Assembly (NCBI RefSeq): GCF_014199615.1
Contig: NZ_JACHOB010000001.1
Coordinates: forward strand, 124,001 to 188,000
Direction of reading: 5' to 3'
DNA from: Parvularcula dongshanensis
Lineage (GTDB): Bacteria > Pseudomonadota > Alphaproteobacteria > Caulobacterales > Parvularculaceae
DNA length: 64,000 bases
Shown here: in pieces, positions 45,706-54,415 of the stretch
Layout of the letters: every line of letters starts with the position of its first letter
Numbering within the stretch: the first letter of the stretch is position 1
The notes under the pieces: model-generated
What the model was told of the DNA's origin: nothing
The model's input: only the letters and a program-made list of their open reading frames with translations
Database searches by the model: none
Program-made: the position numbers and the translations under genes

Positions 45706-45816
45706 ATGCGTCCTGGCATCGTAAGGCTGCCCCGCCGCCACGCCCTCTGCCGCGCGACCGACCCCGCCCTTCCAGGCGGGGTTTTTTTACGCCCCAACCA
45801 CGGAGCCGCGTCATGA
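45706..45816 (+). CDS. Leader ORF of 36 codons upstream of and overlapping phoH
   Basis: A 36-residue Arg-rich frame (MRPGIVRLPRRHALCRATDP...) with a perfect ribosome site. It ends in TGA 45814-45816, overlapping the phoH ATG at 45813 as ATGA. An intrinsic terminator (45762-45788) lies wholly within it. The layout, leader peptide plus internal terminator plus coupled downstream gene, is that of an attenuator. The peptide is not loaded with one amino acid; arginine (6 of 36) is the commonest. It could instead be a chance frame over a small RNA. Confidence 0.45.
   Translation: MRPGIVRLPRRHALCRATDPALPGGVFLRPNHGAAS
45762..45788 (+). terminator. Strong intrinsic terminator in the phoH leader
   Basis: CCCCGCC (45762-45768), 6-base loop, GGCGGGG (45775-45781), then seven T residues. 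It is the clearest Rho-independent terminator in the window. A second CCCCGCC at 45730-45736 could pair with the right arm instead, offering an alternative fold. It ends 24 bases before the phoH ATG, so it governs read-through into phoH or ends a small RNA. Confidence 0.85.
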
Positions 45817-46589
45817 CCCGTCGATCCAGCAAGCGTTCAATCAAGCGTGCCGGCAAGGCCCAGTCCGAGGACCGCCGCGCCTGGGGACAGACCGACAACG
45901 TCCGTCCGCTCTTCGAGGACGGCTGGAGCCCGCTCGGGCCCGCCCCCGACGGCCCGCGCGACCAGTCCTACGTCAAGAACGTGCGCCCCCGTGGTGACAA
46001 TCAGGCCGAGATGATGGCGCTGATCGACGAGCGTTCGGTCGTCTTCGCGACCGGCCCTGCGGGTACGGGCAAGACCTACCTCGCCGTCGCCAAGGCCGTG
46101 GAAGCGCTCGAAGCGGGCGAAGTCGGGCGGATCGTCCTCTCCCGCCCCGCCGTCGAGGCCGGCGAGAGCTTGGGCTTCCTGCCGGGCGACATGGAGGAGA
46201 AGCTCTCGCCCTACCTCCGCCCGCTCTACGACGCGCTGACGGATAGGCTCTCGGCGAAGAAGGTCCGCGCCCTGATGGCGGAAGGCGTGATCGAGGTCGC
46301 CCCCATCGCCTTCATGCGGGGACGCACGCTGAACAACGCCTTCGTCGTCATCGACGAGGCGCAGAACTGCACCTACGCGCAGCTGAAGATGCTGCTGACC
46401 CGCCTCGGTTGGCACTCGACCATGGTCGTCACGGGCGATCCGGCCCAGTCCGACCTCCTGCCCGGGGTGTCAGGCTTGGCGGATATCGTAGAGAAGTTGG
46501 AGGGCGTTGAGGACATCGGTTGCGTGCGCTTCGTCCGCGAGGACGTCGTACGCCACCCCCTCGTTGCCCGAATGGTCGAGGCGATCTGA
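45813..46589 (+). CDS. phoH: PhoH-family ATPase
   Basis: 258 residues. A basic N-terminus, then the PhoH NTPase domain: Walker [12 protein letters not shown] at residues 81-91, [18 protein letters not shown], and Walker B VIDEAQN near 180 with TGDPAQSDL. PhoH proteins are RNA-associated ATPases, often linked to phosphate stress or ribosome maturation. This one is shorter than the PhoL-type form found beside ybeY and lacks that context. It has its own modest ribosome site GGAG at 45802-45805. Confidence 0.9.
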   Translation: MTRRSSKRSIKRAGKAQSEDRRAWGQTDNVRPLFEDGWSPLGPAPDGPRDQSYVKNVRPRGDNQAEMMALIDERSVVFATGPAGTGKTYLAVAKAVEALEAGEVGRIVLSRPAVEAGESLGFLPGDMEEKLSPYLRPLYDALTDRLSAKKVRALMAEGVIEVAPIAFMRGRTLNNAFVVIDEAQNCTYAQLKMLLTRLGWHSTMVVTGDPAQSDLLPGVSGLADIVEKLEGVEDIGCVRFVREDVVRHPLVARMVEAI

Positions 46590-46590
46590 C

Positions 46591-46648
46591 GCGCTAGCTC
46601 AACAGGGCGTGACCGCGGCTATCGCAGCCGCGGTCACGCCGCTAGCGC
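46591..46648 (+). terminator. Large hairpin between phoH and the second LOV kinase
   Basis: Inner stem of 15 perfect pairs, GGCGTGACCGCGGCT with AGCCGCGGTCACGCC around ATCGC, plus outer arms GCGCTAGC (46591-46598) and GCTAGCGC (46641-46648) with a 7-base bulge on the left. It starts 2 bases after the phoH stop and ends 29 before the next ATG. No T-run follows, so it may be a barrier hairpin, an RNA stabiliser or a Rho-assisted terminator. Confidence 0.55.
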
Positions 46649-46677
46649 GTGCGGGCTTCGAACAATGAGAAACGCAG

Positions 46678-47763
46678 ATGAATGACGAGGGCGAGCAGGG
46701 CGAGGACCAGGACCAGGCCCATAGGCTTCCCGACGACGCGCCCGCACGGTTCAGAGCGAACAACCCCGAAGACCAGTTCTCCGGTGCCTCTGGCGTTCTC
46801 TTCGAACAGGCCATGGCACAGACCCGCATGGCGATCTGCCTTACCGATCCCAATCAGGAGGACGATCCGATCGTCTTCTCGAACCGGGCGTTCCGTGAAC
46901 TTACCGGCTACCTCGAAGAGGAGATCGTCGGACGCAATTGTCGCTTCCTGCAGGGACCGGACACGAATCGCGAGACCGTCGAGCGCATCTCGCAGGCGCT
47001 ACGGGACGAGGACGTGATCGTCGTCGAGCTTCTGAACTATCGCAAGGACGGCACGCCGTTCTGGAACGCGCTTCACATCGGGCCGATCTACAATCAGCAC
47101 AACGAACTGCTCTACTTCTTCGGCTCCCAATGGGACGTAACGGACGTCCACACCGCCCGGGCCGACGAGCGGCACGCGAAGACCCTCGCCCGGGAGTTGT
47201 CGCACCGGATGAAGAACATGTTCTCCGTCATCGGGGGCATCGTCACGGTGACGGGCCGGACGCGCGGCGTTCAGCGCGAAGCGGCCGAGATCAACGACCG
47301 TATCCAAGCGCTCGGCCGGGCCTATGAGACGACCCTCGACGACGCATCGGTCGGGACGATCGAGGTCGGCCAAGCGATCAGAGCCGTTCTTTCGCCCTAC
47401 GATCCCGAGGAAGACCGCATCAACTACCTCGGCAACGGCGTTCGCGTCGATCCGAACGTGGTCTCGACGCTCGGCCTGACCCTCCATGAACTGGCGACGA
47501 ACGCGTCGAAGTACGGCGCCCTGAGCCGGGACGACGGAACCGTCGACCTCGATTGGTATATCGAGGATACCGGCCAGAACGAAGGCAGGCTGGTCGTCGT
47601 CTGGACGGAAGCCGGCGGGCCCACCGTTCACGAACCCGTCAACCCGAGCGGAACCGGCAACGGTATCATCGACACGCTGCTCATGGCTGCCGATGGTCGC
47701 TTGGATCGCGATTGGCGTCCCGAGGGGCTCAAGGCGACGATTTGCGTCCCCATGGGAAGGTAG
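46678..47763 (+). CDS. LOV-domain HWE histidine kinase (LovK-like), copy 2
   Basis: 361 residues. LOV core with GRNCRFLQG (adduct cysteine near residue 88), NYRKDGTPFWNAL and FFGSQWDVTD; HWE kinase with ELSHRMKNMFSV near 175, LHELATNASKYGAL near 269 and VWTEAGGP near 309. Even the lead into the LOV domain is shared with copy 1 (FSGASGVLFEQAMAQTRMAIC against FAGASGIMFEQAMVQTRMAVC, abridged). Cytosolic. Followed 4 bases later by a receiver gene, as in copy 1. Confidence 0.92.
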   Translation: MNDEGEQGEDQDQAHRLPDDAPARFRANNPEDQFSGASGVLFEQAMAQTRMAICLTDPNQEDDPIVFSNRAFRELTGYLEEEIVGRNCRFLQGPDTNRETVERISQALRDEDVIVVELLNYRKDGTPFWNALHIGPIYNQHNELLYFFGSQWDVTDVHTARADERHAKTLARELSHRMKNMFSVIGGIVTVTGRTRGVQREAAEINDRIQALGRAYETTLDDASVGTIEVGQAIRAVLSPYDPEEDRINYLGNGVRVDPNVVSTLGLTLHELATNASKYGALSRDDGTVDLDWYIEDTGQNEGRLVVVWTEAGGPTVHEPVNPSGTGNGIIDTLLMAADGRLDRDWRPEGLKATICVPMGR

Positions 47764-47766
47764 CAC

Positions 47767-48177
47767 ATGACAGAAGCACCGCCCGCCGCGCGGTCGAGCG
47801 CGCAGTCGCATCCGGCCGCCCGCATCCTGATCCTCGACGACGAGCCGATGATCTTGATCGACCTCTCCTTCGCACTCGAGGATGAGGGCGCGAGCGCCGT
47901 AACGGCAGGCTCGGCCCCTGCGGCGCTCGACGTGATCGACGAGACGCCGCCCGACGCGGCCATCCTGGACGTGAACCTAGGGGGCGGGCGCACTTGCGAG
48001 CCGGTCGCCGCACGCCTTCGCGAACTCGGAATACCCTTCCTCATTCACTCCGGCGACCTCGACCGGCAAGGCGAGCTCGTCGCGCAGTTCGGCGTCAGGG
48101 TGATACCGAAACCCACGCCCGGCAGTCAGATCGCCAAAGCGGCCCTCCGCCTCGTCCGCCAGGCGGCCGAGGCCTGA
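47767..48177 (+). CDS. Single-domain response regulator (LovR-like), copy 2
   Basis: 136 residues: LILDDEP acidic pocket, AILDVNL phospho-acceptor near 67, IHSGD switch and IPKP lysine. Shares HSGDLDR-x-GELV with the receiver at 13537. No output domain. Partner of the kinase 4 bases upstream. Converges on gpmA with a 13-base gap. Confidence 0.9.
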   Translation: MTEAPPAARSSAQSHPAARILILDDEPMILIDLSFALEDEGASAVTAGSAPAALDVIDETPPDAAILDVNLGGGRTCEPVAARLRELGIPFLIHSGDLDRQGELVAQFGVRVIPKPTPGSQIAKAALRLVRQAAEA

Positions 48178-48190
48178 GTCGGCATCCCTC

Positions 48191-48904
48191 TTACCCGACC
48201 GTCGGCAGCGGCTGCGCGCGGCTGTCGTCGAGGTACCGGGCGCCCGTGACGCGTATCTGATCGTCGAGTTCGATCAGAAGCGGGTTGCCCGTCGGGATCT
48301 CGACGCCGGGAATGTCCTCGTCGGCCACGCCGAAGAGCAGCTTGACCAGGGCGCGTAGCGAGTTGCCATGCGCTGCGATGATGAGGTTCTGCCCTTGTTC
48401 GAGGTGCGGCCGGATCTCGGCCGTCCAGTAGGGCTCGACGCGTTCCAGCGTAAGCTTGAGGCTCTCGGTCTTCGGCGTCGTAACACCGGCGTAGCGGCGG
48501 TCGGACAGGCTCGGGAAGCGCTCGGGATCGTCGAGTTCGGGCGGGGGCACGTCGAAGCTGCGCCGCCAGATGTGAACCTGCTCCTCGCCGTGCTTGGCTG
48601 CCGTCTCTGCCTTGTCGAGGCCGGTGAGCCCGCCGTAGTGCCGCTCGTTGAGGCGCCAGTCCTTGGTCACCGGCAGCCAACTCTCGCCCATCTCTTCGAG
48701 GGCCAGGTTGAGCGTGCGGATCGCCCGCGTCTGCACCGAGGTGAAGCAGGCATCGAACTCGGCGCCGCTCTCCTTCAGGAGTTCGCCCGCCCGTCTGGCC
48801 TCCGCCTCGCCCTTCTCGGTCAGATCGACGTCCATCCAGCCGGTGAAACGGTTCTCGAGGTTCCACTGGCTCTGGCCGTGGCGAAGGAAGGCAAGGGTGG
48901 GCAT
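48191..48904 (-). CDS. gpmA: 2,3-bisphosphoglycerate-dependent phosphoglycerate mutase
   Basis: 237 residues. RHGQSQWN at residues 8-15 with the phospho-histidine, [10 protein letters not shown], and the second histidine in [10 protein letters not shown]. Interconverts 3- and 2-phosphoglycerate in glycolysis. Slightly shorter than the enterobacterial form (about 250). Confidence 0.95.
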   Translation of the reverse strand: MPTLAFLRHGQSQWNLENRFTGWMDVDLTEKGEAEARRAGELLKESGAEFDACFTSVQTRAIRTLNLALEEMGESWLPVTKDWRLNERHYGGLTGLDKAETAAKHGEEQVHIWRRSFDVPPPELDDPERFPSLSDRRYAGVTTPKTESLKLTLERVEPYWTAEIRPHLEQGQNLIIAAHGNSLRALVKLLFGVADEDIPGVEIPTGNPLLIELDDQIRVTGARYLDDSRAQPLPTVG

Positions 48905-48954
48905 GAACGAACTCCAGTCGGTTGGAAGCGCTGTAGCGGCGGCGCGCGGCGCTG

Positions 48955-49866
48955 TCAGCGCTTGCGCTCACCGCTGCGCAGGTCGGGTACGCTGAGGCGG
49001 CCCGGACAGATATCGAAGCGGACGGCGTCCTCGTCCTCGACGACCTCGCCATCGGCGCTGTAGATCAACGCAGCGCCGCGGGCCGTCACGCAGGCGCTGC
49101 GGCAGACGTGGCGGATGATTCCATCGGATTCGTCGAAGCCGCCGGTAACCGCCTCTATCACACGCTTCATGAAGCCGAGCGGGCCGAGCGAGTCCGAGAC
49201 GTAAACGACGAGCTCGCCCGCATCGAGGCGGTCACGGACCGGCACGCCGCGCTGTCCGCCCGTGATGGCGTTGTTGGTCACGAAGACGACGTTGGTCTCG
49301 GCCTCAAGGGGCTGGCCGTCGATCTCGAGGTGATAGGCAACGGGCTCGGCCGTCAGTAGGCGGCGCGCGCCCTCGACCGCGGCGCCGAGGACGGCGCCGA
49401 GCCCCCCGCCCTTGCGCATCTCTTCGCGCTCTTCCGCGATCTCCGCGAAGGTGCCGAAGACGGCGGAGTGCAGCAATGGGTGATCGTTGGCGCGGGCGTA
49501 GTCGATGCGCCTCGCAGGCGCGGCCATCCCCTCCTCGAGCGCTTTCATGGGATCGAGCGGCAGGCCGAGGTCGCGCGTGAAGAGGTTGGCGGTGCCGAAG
49601 GGCAGCGGCACGAAGCGCGGCGGGTCGTCTCGCTCTGCCAGAGCGCCGGCGACGGCACCGATCGTTCCGTCGCCGCCGACCGTTATCACCGCGTCCGCAT
49701 TCGAAGCCTGCAAGGCGTCGAGAAGCGCAGGCACCTTGCCGGTGACGAAGCGCGGCATGGCGCCCGAGCTTCTGAGCGCCGAAGTCACGTCCTTTTCGAT
49801 GCGGGCGACCCCGTCGCTCAGGACGCGGCCCGACTGCTCGTTGACGAGGACGAGCGCTTCACTCAT
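48955..49866 (-). CDS. Diacylglycerol/lipid kinase family protein
   Basis: 303 residues from ATG 49866 (ATGA overlap with the phosphoesterase gene). DAGK catalytic motif [15 protein letters not shown] near residue 62, [16 protein letters not shown], then a beta-sandwich domain ending in [11 protein letters not shown]. Phosphorylates a lipid such as diacylglycerol or sphingosine-like substrates; the substrate is not fixed by sequence. Co-transcribed with the phosphoesterase. Confidence 0.87.
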   Translation of the reverse strand: MSEALVLVNEQSGRVLSDGVARIEKDVTSALRSSGAMPRFVTGKVPALLDALQASNADAVITVGGDGTIGAVAGALAERDDPPRFVPLPFGTANLFTRDLGLPLDPMKALEEGMAAPARRIDYARANDHPLLHSAVFGTFAEIAEEREEMRKGGGLGAVLGAAVEGARRLLTAEPVAYHLEIDGQPLEAETNVVFVTNNAITGGQRGVPVRDRLDAGELVVYVSDSLGPLGFMKRVIEAVTGGFDESDGIIRHVCRSACVTARGAALIYSADGEVVEDEDAVRFDICPGRLSVPDLRSGERKR

Positions 49867-50672
49867 GCCGCCTCCACCCATCCGCCGGGGCCCCTGAGGA
49901 AGCGCGTCGAGCGCTCGACCGCGAAACCGTCCGCGGCCCACCGATGCGTCTCGATCCGCATGTCGTCGCCGCCGAGATCGAGAACGTTGTAGCTGGCGGG
50001 CTCGCCGCGCAAACGGGTCGAGACGGCGGTGCCCGCCTGGCTCATGACGAAGCGCCAGTTTCGATCCTTGATCGTGGTGACGCGGGCGAGATGGACATGC
50101 CCCGTCATGACGACGTCCACATGCGCGTCGGCGAGCGTATCGATGACGCGATCCGCCCCGCTCACGACTGCCTTGCCCGCCTTAGCCGCCGTTTCGATCG
50201 CCTGAACGGGATGGTGGAAACCGACCATCTTCACGTCCTTCTTGTGTCGGCGGAACGCCGAGAGGACGCGGTCGGTCTGCCGCCGCGTCAGGGCGCCGGT
50301 CGACCAGTCGAGGCCGGGCCTGAAGCGCCGCGCCGAGTTCGCGCCGGCGAAGACGAAGCCCTCGCCGACCACCACCGGCTCCGCTTCGAACCCCGTACAG
50401 CGCTCGTAGCGGCGCCAGGGGTGAGCGAAGCGGCGGTAGAGGTTACGTACCGGGGCGTCGTGATTGCCGGGGATCGCCGTCACCTTCATCGGCAGCTCGC
50501 GCAGCCAGGCGGCCGCCGCGACGAACTCGCGCTTACGGCCCTGCTGGGTCAGGTCGCCCGTGACGATGACGTGGTCGATCCTGTCCCCGACGAGGAGGCT
50601 TGCCAGCGCGTCGAGCTGAGCCTGGTCGGTGCGGCCGAAGTGAAGGTCCGAGAGGTGCGCGATCCGTGTCAT
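49863..50672 (-). CDS. Metallophosphoesterase (calcineurin type)
   Basis: 269 residues. Metal-site motifs in order: SDLHFG (residues 6-11), VTGDLTQQG, GNHDAP and GHVHLAR. Close in pattern to cAMP/UDP-diacylglucosamine phosphodiesterase-like proteins. No signal peptide. 25 bases separate it from the upstream exo/endonuclease-like gene. Substrate unknown. Confidence 0.87.
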   Translation of the reverse strand: MTRIAHLSDLHFGRTDQAQLDALASLLVGDRIDHVIVTGDLTQQGRKREFVAAAAWLRELPMKVTAIPGNHDAPVRNLYRRFAHPWRRYERCTGFEAEPVVVGEGFVFAGANSARRFRPGLDWSTGALTRRQTDRVLSAFRRHKKDVKMVGFHHPVQAIETAAKAGKAVVSGADRVIDTLADAHVDVVMTGHVHLARVTTIKDRNWRFVMSQAGTAVSTRLRGEPASYNVLDLGGDDMRIETHRWAADGFAVERSTRFLRGPGGWVEAA

Positions 50673-50697
50673 GCAGCGTAAACACGCGACGCGGGTC

Positions 50698-51876
50698 TCA
50701 GTCTTCCGGCAGCCGCAGGTCGGCCCAAACGAGGCGGTGATCGGAGCTGACCACCGGGTAGCCCGGCCCGACCAAGGCGTAGCCTTCCTCACCCTCGGCC
50801 GGCCAGAAGACGCCGGCGTCCTGCACGTCGAGGGTCGCGGACGGCAGCACGTAGTCGGCACGCAGGTTTCCGACTTCCCCGTCGGAGAAGTCCGCCGTGT
50901 CGAGAGCGGGATCGCTCGACTGCCCGTCGTTCGCGCCTCCCTGCCGCGCTGCTGCGGCCGCGCCGCCCGCCGAGCGCGGCGCCGGATCCTGAAGCAAGGG
51001 ACTTGCGAGGAGCGCCCGGATGCCTCCGTTCTCGCCGTAAGGGTCGGGCGCACTCGGATCGGCGTTCAGGTCGCCCGCGACGACGAACATCGCGCCGGGC
51101 GCGAGCCCACCGGGCCGCCCCTCGTCGTCGCGCAGCCAGCCGCCCCGCGCCGGGTCGATCAGGTCGAGGAGCATGCGCACCTCGTCGTGGTTACGGGCGC
51201 CGTTGCGATCCTCCGGCCCGTCGAAGCCAGGCGGCGTCGGGTGGGCCAGGACGAGGGTGAGCGGTCCCGCGCTGGTCTTTATCGGTATGAGGGCATGGGT
51301 CTTCGAGGACAGGCGGAAGACCTCGCGATCGCCTTCGTCGTACCAGCTTGTCGGCAAGACGTTGCCGGGCATGTCGGCCCACACCGTCTCGCGATAGGTA
51401 CGGACGGCGTTCTCCTCGATCGGCAGGCGCGAGAGGACGGCCATCCCGTACTGGCCTTCATGGACGCCGTAACCGAAGGCGTCTCCGCCATAGTCGCGGT
51501 CGCCGGGCTCGTGATCCGAACGACCGTCATGATCGAAATCGCGTCCCGAAGGCACGCCTGTGTTCGACCGCAAGGAAAGCCTGTGAGGGTAGCCGAGGCG
51601 CTCGGCGAGAAGGCGGACGGCCTCACCGCCCTCGTCCCAATCGACTTCGTTCAGGACCAGAATGTCGGGCGATACGGTCGCCACGACTGCGCTCACCGCG
51701 CGAAGCTGCGGATCGTCCTCCCCCTCCAAGTCCTCGACCAGCTCGCCCGGTCCGTCACGGTAGAGGGACACGTTGTAGGTCGCCACCCGCAGCACGCCGT
51801 CTGGCCGCTCGGGCGCAGAGACGGCCGCTTCGGGGGGCGTCTCGCTCTCGGCGCAGGCAAGAAGCGCCAGAAGCAT
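50698..51876 (-). CDS. Endonuclease/exonuclease/phosphatase-family lipoprotein
   Basis: 392 residues from ATG 51876. The catalytic EEP fold shows RVATYNVSLY, ILVLNEVDWDEGGEA, VVAGDLNADPS and VVSSDHRLVWADL. The N-terminus MLLALLAC looks like the end of a lipoprotein signal cut short; reading upstream gives a better one (ILRFRWLMLLALLAC), but only non-standard start codons are available there. Probably anchored outside the cytoplasm. It may cleave nucleic acids or phospholipids. Confidence 0.82.
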   Translation of the reverse strand: MLLALLACAESETPPEAAVSAPERPDGVLRVATYNVSLYRDGPGELVEDLEGEDDPQLRAVSAVVATVSPDILVLNEVDWDEGGEAVRLLAERLGYPHRLSLRSNTGVPSGRDFDHDGRSDHEPGDRDYGGDAFGYGVHEGQYGMAVLSRLPIEENAVRTYRETVWADMPGNVLPTSWYDEGDREVFRLSSKTHALIPIKTSAGPLTLVLAHPTPPGFDGPEDRNGARNHDEVRMLLDLIDPARGGWLRDDEGRPGGLAPGAMFVVAGDLNADPSAPDPYGENGGIRALLASPLLQDPAPRSAGGAAAAARQGGANDGQSSDPALDTADFSDGEVGNLRADYVLPSATLDVQDAGVFWPAEGEEGYALVGPGYPVVSSDHRLVWADLRLPED

Positions 51877-51896
51877 CAGCCAGCGAAAGCGCAGGA

Positions 51897-52187
51897 TCAG
51901 TGCCCCGGCCCTTCCGTCCCGCTGTGCACGAAGAAGGTCTTCGCAAAGCCCAACACGCCGAGCCAGGTCAAGAAGGCCAGGAAGAGCGAGACTAGGAAGT
52001 TCGTGCCGAGCAGCAGCAGGATCACGAACATCACGATGCCGGTCGCGATCGGCAGGCCGCTGGCGAAGCCGAAGCGCATCATGTTGTGATAGGTCTTGCC
52101 GTGATCGACCTCGGTCCGGTTGCCCTCGGCCTCTGGGTTGGGCTCGTCCAGCACGCTCATCTCGTCCGCCTCATCAGTCATGCACAT
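51897..52187 (-). CDS. Small two-helix membrane protein, possible cytochrome oxidase subunit IV-like
   Basis: 96 residues. Polar N-terminus with DHGKTYHNMMRFGF, then two hydrophobic stretches (LPIATGIVMFVILLLLGTNFLV and LFLAFLTWLGVLGFAKTFFV). The H-x-x-TY motif before a single hairpin resembles bacterial aa3-type oxidase subunit IV, but no oxidase gene is nearby, so the assignment is tentative. Start may be ATG 52187, 52181 or 52160. Confidence 0.55.
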   Translation of the reverse strand: MCMTDEADEMSVLDEPNPEAEGNRTEVDHGKTYHNMMRFGFASGLPIATGIVMFVILLLLGTNFLVSLFLAFLTWLGVLGFAKTFFVHSGTEGPGH

Positions 52188-52314
52188 GCTTCTAGCGTCC
52201 CTCGCGCCGGTAGCAACGCCTGAGGCGTCGCCATCCGATCGGCCAGGCGGACGCCCTGCCCTTCTTTCTTTACCAGCGCTGCGCTAGCAGACCCTCCCAA
52301 CCTTCGGAGCGCGG

Positions 52315-53082
52315 ATGGCACGCGGACGAGAGACCCAGGAGCGCTACACGGCGGGCGGTGAGGAGATCCGCGAGGAGTCCTCGTGGCGCTACCCGCTGAC
52401 GATCTTCCTGATCACGCTGCTGCTCTGCGCCGTCTTCCTTTACCTCTATGTTGGCCCCGGCGTGGACGAGCTCCAGGGGGCGACGCCGAAGCCGACGCTC
52501 TCCGACGACCGCTCGCGCATCGCGGTGGGCGACGTGGTCCTGAACGTGCCGGCGAACCACACGGTATACCCCCGCGACCGGCGCCCCGGCGAACGGGAAG
52601 TCCTGCCGCTCTACGCTGCCTGGCCGCGCATGGAGGGCTACACGCCGGCGCGGCGCGCCGACTTCACCGAGGACCGTCCGAACTCTCGCCGGATCGACAT
52701 CGTGCTCGAAGAAAAGCGCGTTCCCTTCAACGAGGACGAGCGCTTCGACGTCCTTTACCTGCCGCATGCGACCGACCCGGCCGGCACGCCGCAGGAACAC
52801 GGCCTGACCCTCTACACCTTCTCCGGTGGCGGTCCCGCGTCGGGCTACGAGGACCGGGTGATGTTCACCGGCGAGGCGGCGGACGGCTCGAGAGCGGTCC
52901 TTTTCTGCTACGAAGGCGAGGCGGACGACCCGGTGCCGCCCGAATGCTACCGAACCTACGACCTCACTAGCGAAGTCACGGTCCGCTACCGCTTCAAGAC
53001 GCCCCACCTCGCCGACTGGCGGCGCATCGATGCGCGCGTGCACGACTTCGTCGAAGGGCTTCGCGTCGAGGCGGGAAGCTGA
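52315..53082 (+). CDS. Uncharacterised membrane-anchored envelope protein
   Basis: 255 residues: charged N-terminus, one membrane helix (LTIFLITLLLCAVFLYLYVG), then an extracytoplasmic beta-rich domain (IAVGDVVLNVPANHTVYPR, LTLYTFSGGG, RVMFTGEAADGSRAVLFCYEG, YRTYDLTSEVTVRYRF). Two cysteines in the second half (FCYEG and ECYRT) could pair. Ribosome site GGAG at 52306-52309. No family recognised. Confidence 0.75.
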   Translation: MARGRETQERYTAGGEEIREESSWRYPLTIFLITLLLCAVFLYLYVGPGVDELQGATPKPTLSDDRSRIAVGDVVLNVPANHTVYPRDRRPGEREVLPLYAAWPRMEGYTPARRADFTEDRPNSRRIDIVLEEKRVPFNEDERFDVLYLPHATDPAGTPQEHGLTLYTFSGGGPASGYEDRVMFTGEAADGSRAVLFCYEGEADDPVPPECYRTYDLTSEVTVRYRFKTPHLADWRRIDARVHDFVEGLRVEAGS

Positions 53083-53089
53083 TTCGCGC

Positions 53090-53104
53090 TTAACGCCCGA
53101 TTAA
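53090..53104. promoter_or_regulatory. CtrA-type box TTAA-N7-TTAA upstream of the gene at 53130
   Basis: TTAACGCCCGATTAA is an exact TTAA-N7-TTAA match lying in the 47-base gap before ATG 53130, ending 25 bases from the start codon. That is where CtrA sites overlap the -35 region of short-leader genes. Confidence 0.55.
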
Positions 53105-53129
53105 CGCTGTTCGGCGCACGGTCCGTGCC

Positions 53130-53486
53130 ATGACCGACGCCGAGAGCCTCTTCGCCCTCGCCTTCACAGGCAGCGACGCGCACCGCGTGCTCTGGCTGCC
53201 GCTGCTCGCCTCGCTCTTCGCCACGACGCGCGTGAAGCCTTGGATGCTGGCCCTTGCCGTCTTCGCGATCGACCGGGCTTGGCCGCTCCTCGCCATGATC
53301 GGCGCCTACGAGCCCGGGGTGATCTTCTCGGCCTTGCGCGGGGGCGTGACCAGCCTGCCGAGCGACATCATCTGGCTCGCTCTGCGTTTCCTCGCCATGT
53401 TCGCCCTGGTCGAGATCGGTTGGCGCCTCCGGCTCATGCTCCACGGCCAACGGCCCGTGACCACCGCGGCCAGCGCGGCGGACTGA
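53130..53486 (+). CDS. Uncharacterised small membrane protein
   Basis: 118 residues with three or four hydrophobic segments (VLWLPLLASLFATTR, WMLALAVFAIDRAWPLLAMIGAY, IIWLALRFLAMFALVEIGWRL). Not a recognised family. The CtrA-type box just upstream suggests cell-cycle-linked expression. Confidence 0.68.
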   Translation: MTDAESLFALAFTGSDAHRVLWLPLLASLFATTRVKPWMLALAVFAIDRAWPLLAMIGAYEPGVIFSALRGGVTSLPSDIIWLALRFLAMFALVEIGWRLRLMLHGQRPVTTAASAAD

Positions 53487-53548
53487 GCCTTGCATCCCGT
53501 TTTGGGCGGGCGGGCCTATACTCTGCCTCAAGTATCCAGGACGGACCC

Positions 53549-54415
53549 ATGAGACTGACGCCTCTACTCGCCCTCCTCGCCTTCGGCGCGCCGGCCTTCG
53601 CACAGGACCTCTCCGAGGCCGTGGACCAGACGCCCGAGGGCGGAATGGAAGAAGCCGCCGCGCGCTACAGGGCCGAACCCCCCGCCGAAGTCGCGCCTGC
53701 GACCGTCACGGCGGCTGGCCTCGAAGGCGCCAGCGAGGTCGACCTCGCCATGGCGATCGCCAACGTCGAGACGGGGCTCGAGGCGTGCCGCGACTTGCGC
53801 TTCGACATGCAGGGCCTCATCGGCGCCGCGCCCGGCGCCTACGCCATCAATCCGGGCTGGCTGCGCGCCTACCAGTCTTGCCTCCTGCGCCGGGGCGAGG
53901 AGTCGAAGCTCGTCCGCGCCGCCATCTCGCGCCGGCGGACCGAGGTGATCGGAGAAGTTGGCGACGCGGGCGGCGACACCGAACAAGCGGCTCTGCGCGC
54001 CGCCGACCAGCTCTCCCGGCTGTCGGCGCGCCAGTCTGAACTCGCCCTCGCCGTGCAGCGCGAAGCGCGGCTGCAAAAGGACTTCGTGCGCTACTACAAT
54101 ACGGGCGAGAAGCCCGCATCGCTCGGGGGTCAGCGCTCCGCTCCCGCCGCGAGCACGCCGCCCGCCGGTGCCGCCCCCTCGGACGAGCCGATCGAAGCCG
54201 CGCCCATGCCCGAGCAGACCCTGCCGCCCGCGGAGCAGCCGGGCAGCGTAGACGGCGCCCTGATCGTCCCGGATCAGATGACGGAGCCGATGCCCGCCCA
54301 AGATGCCCCGCCGACGCCGGAGCCCGGCACGCCGCCCTTCGATCCCACGCCTGACGAGCCGGAAGCGCCGCTGACAGAGGCGTCGGGAGCGCCTATGCGG
54401 CTTCGCGGCGAGTAG
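53549..54415 (+). CDS. Secreted or periplasmic protein with Pro/Ala/Glu-rich tail, unknown function
   Basis: 288 residues from ATG 53549. Signal peptide MRLTPLLALLAFGAPAFAQ. A helical middle (LAMAIANVETGLEACRDLRF, a RAADQLSRLSARQSELALAVQ coil) with two cysteines (EACRD, QSCLL), then a low-complexity C-terminal third rich in P, A and E. A TATACT hexamer at 53517-53522 is a possible -10 element. No family recognised. Confidence 0.72.
   Translation: MRLTPLLALLAFGAPAFAQDLSEAVDQTPEGGMEEAAARYRAEPPAEVAPATVTAAGLEGASEVDLAMAIANVETGLEACRDLRFDMQGLIGAAPGAYAINPGWLRAYQSCLLRRGEESKLVRAAISRRRTEVIGEVGDAGGDTEQAALRAADQLSRLSARQSELALAVQREARLQKDFVRYYNTGEKPASLGGQRSAPAASTPPAGAAPSDEPIEAAPMPEQTLPPAEQPGSVDGALIVPDQMTEPMPAQDAPPTPEPGTPPFDPTPDEPEAPLTEASGAPMRLRGE

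Noticed and set aside
45599-45790. Possible SRP, 6S or tmRNA-type RNA ending at the phoH-leader terminator
   Set aside because: The conserved SRP tetraloop region and tmRNA tRNA-like end are not present; an unnamed small RNA remains possible and is noted in the leader entry.
53501-53522. TTGCAT and TATACT as a sigma-70 promoter before 53549
   Set aside because: The spacing of about 21 bases is too long; only the -10-like hexamer is mentioned in the gene entry.
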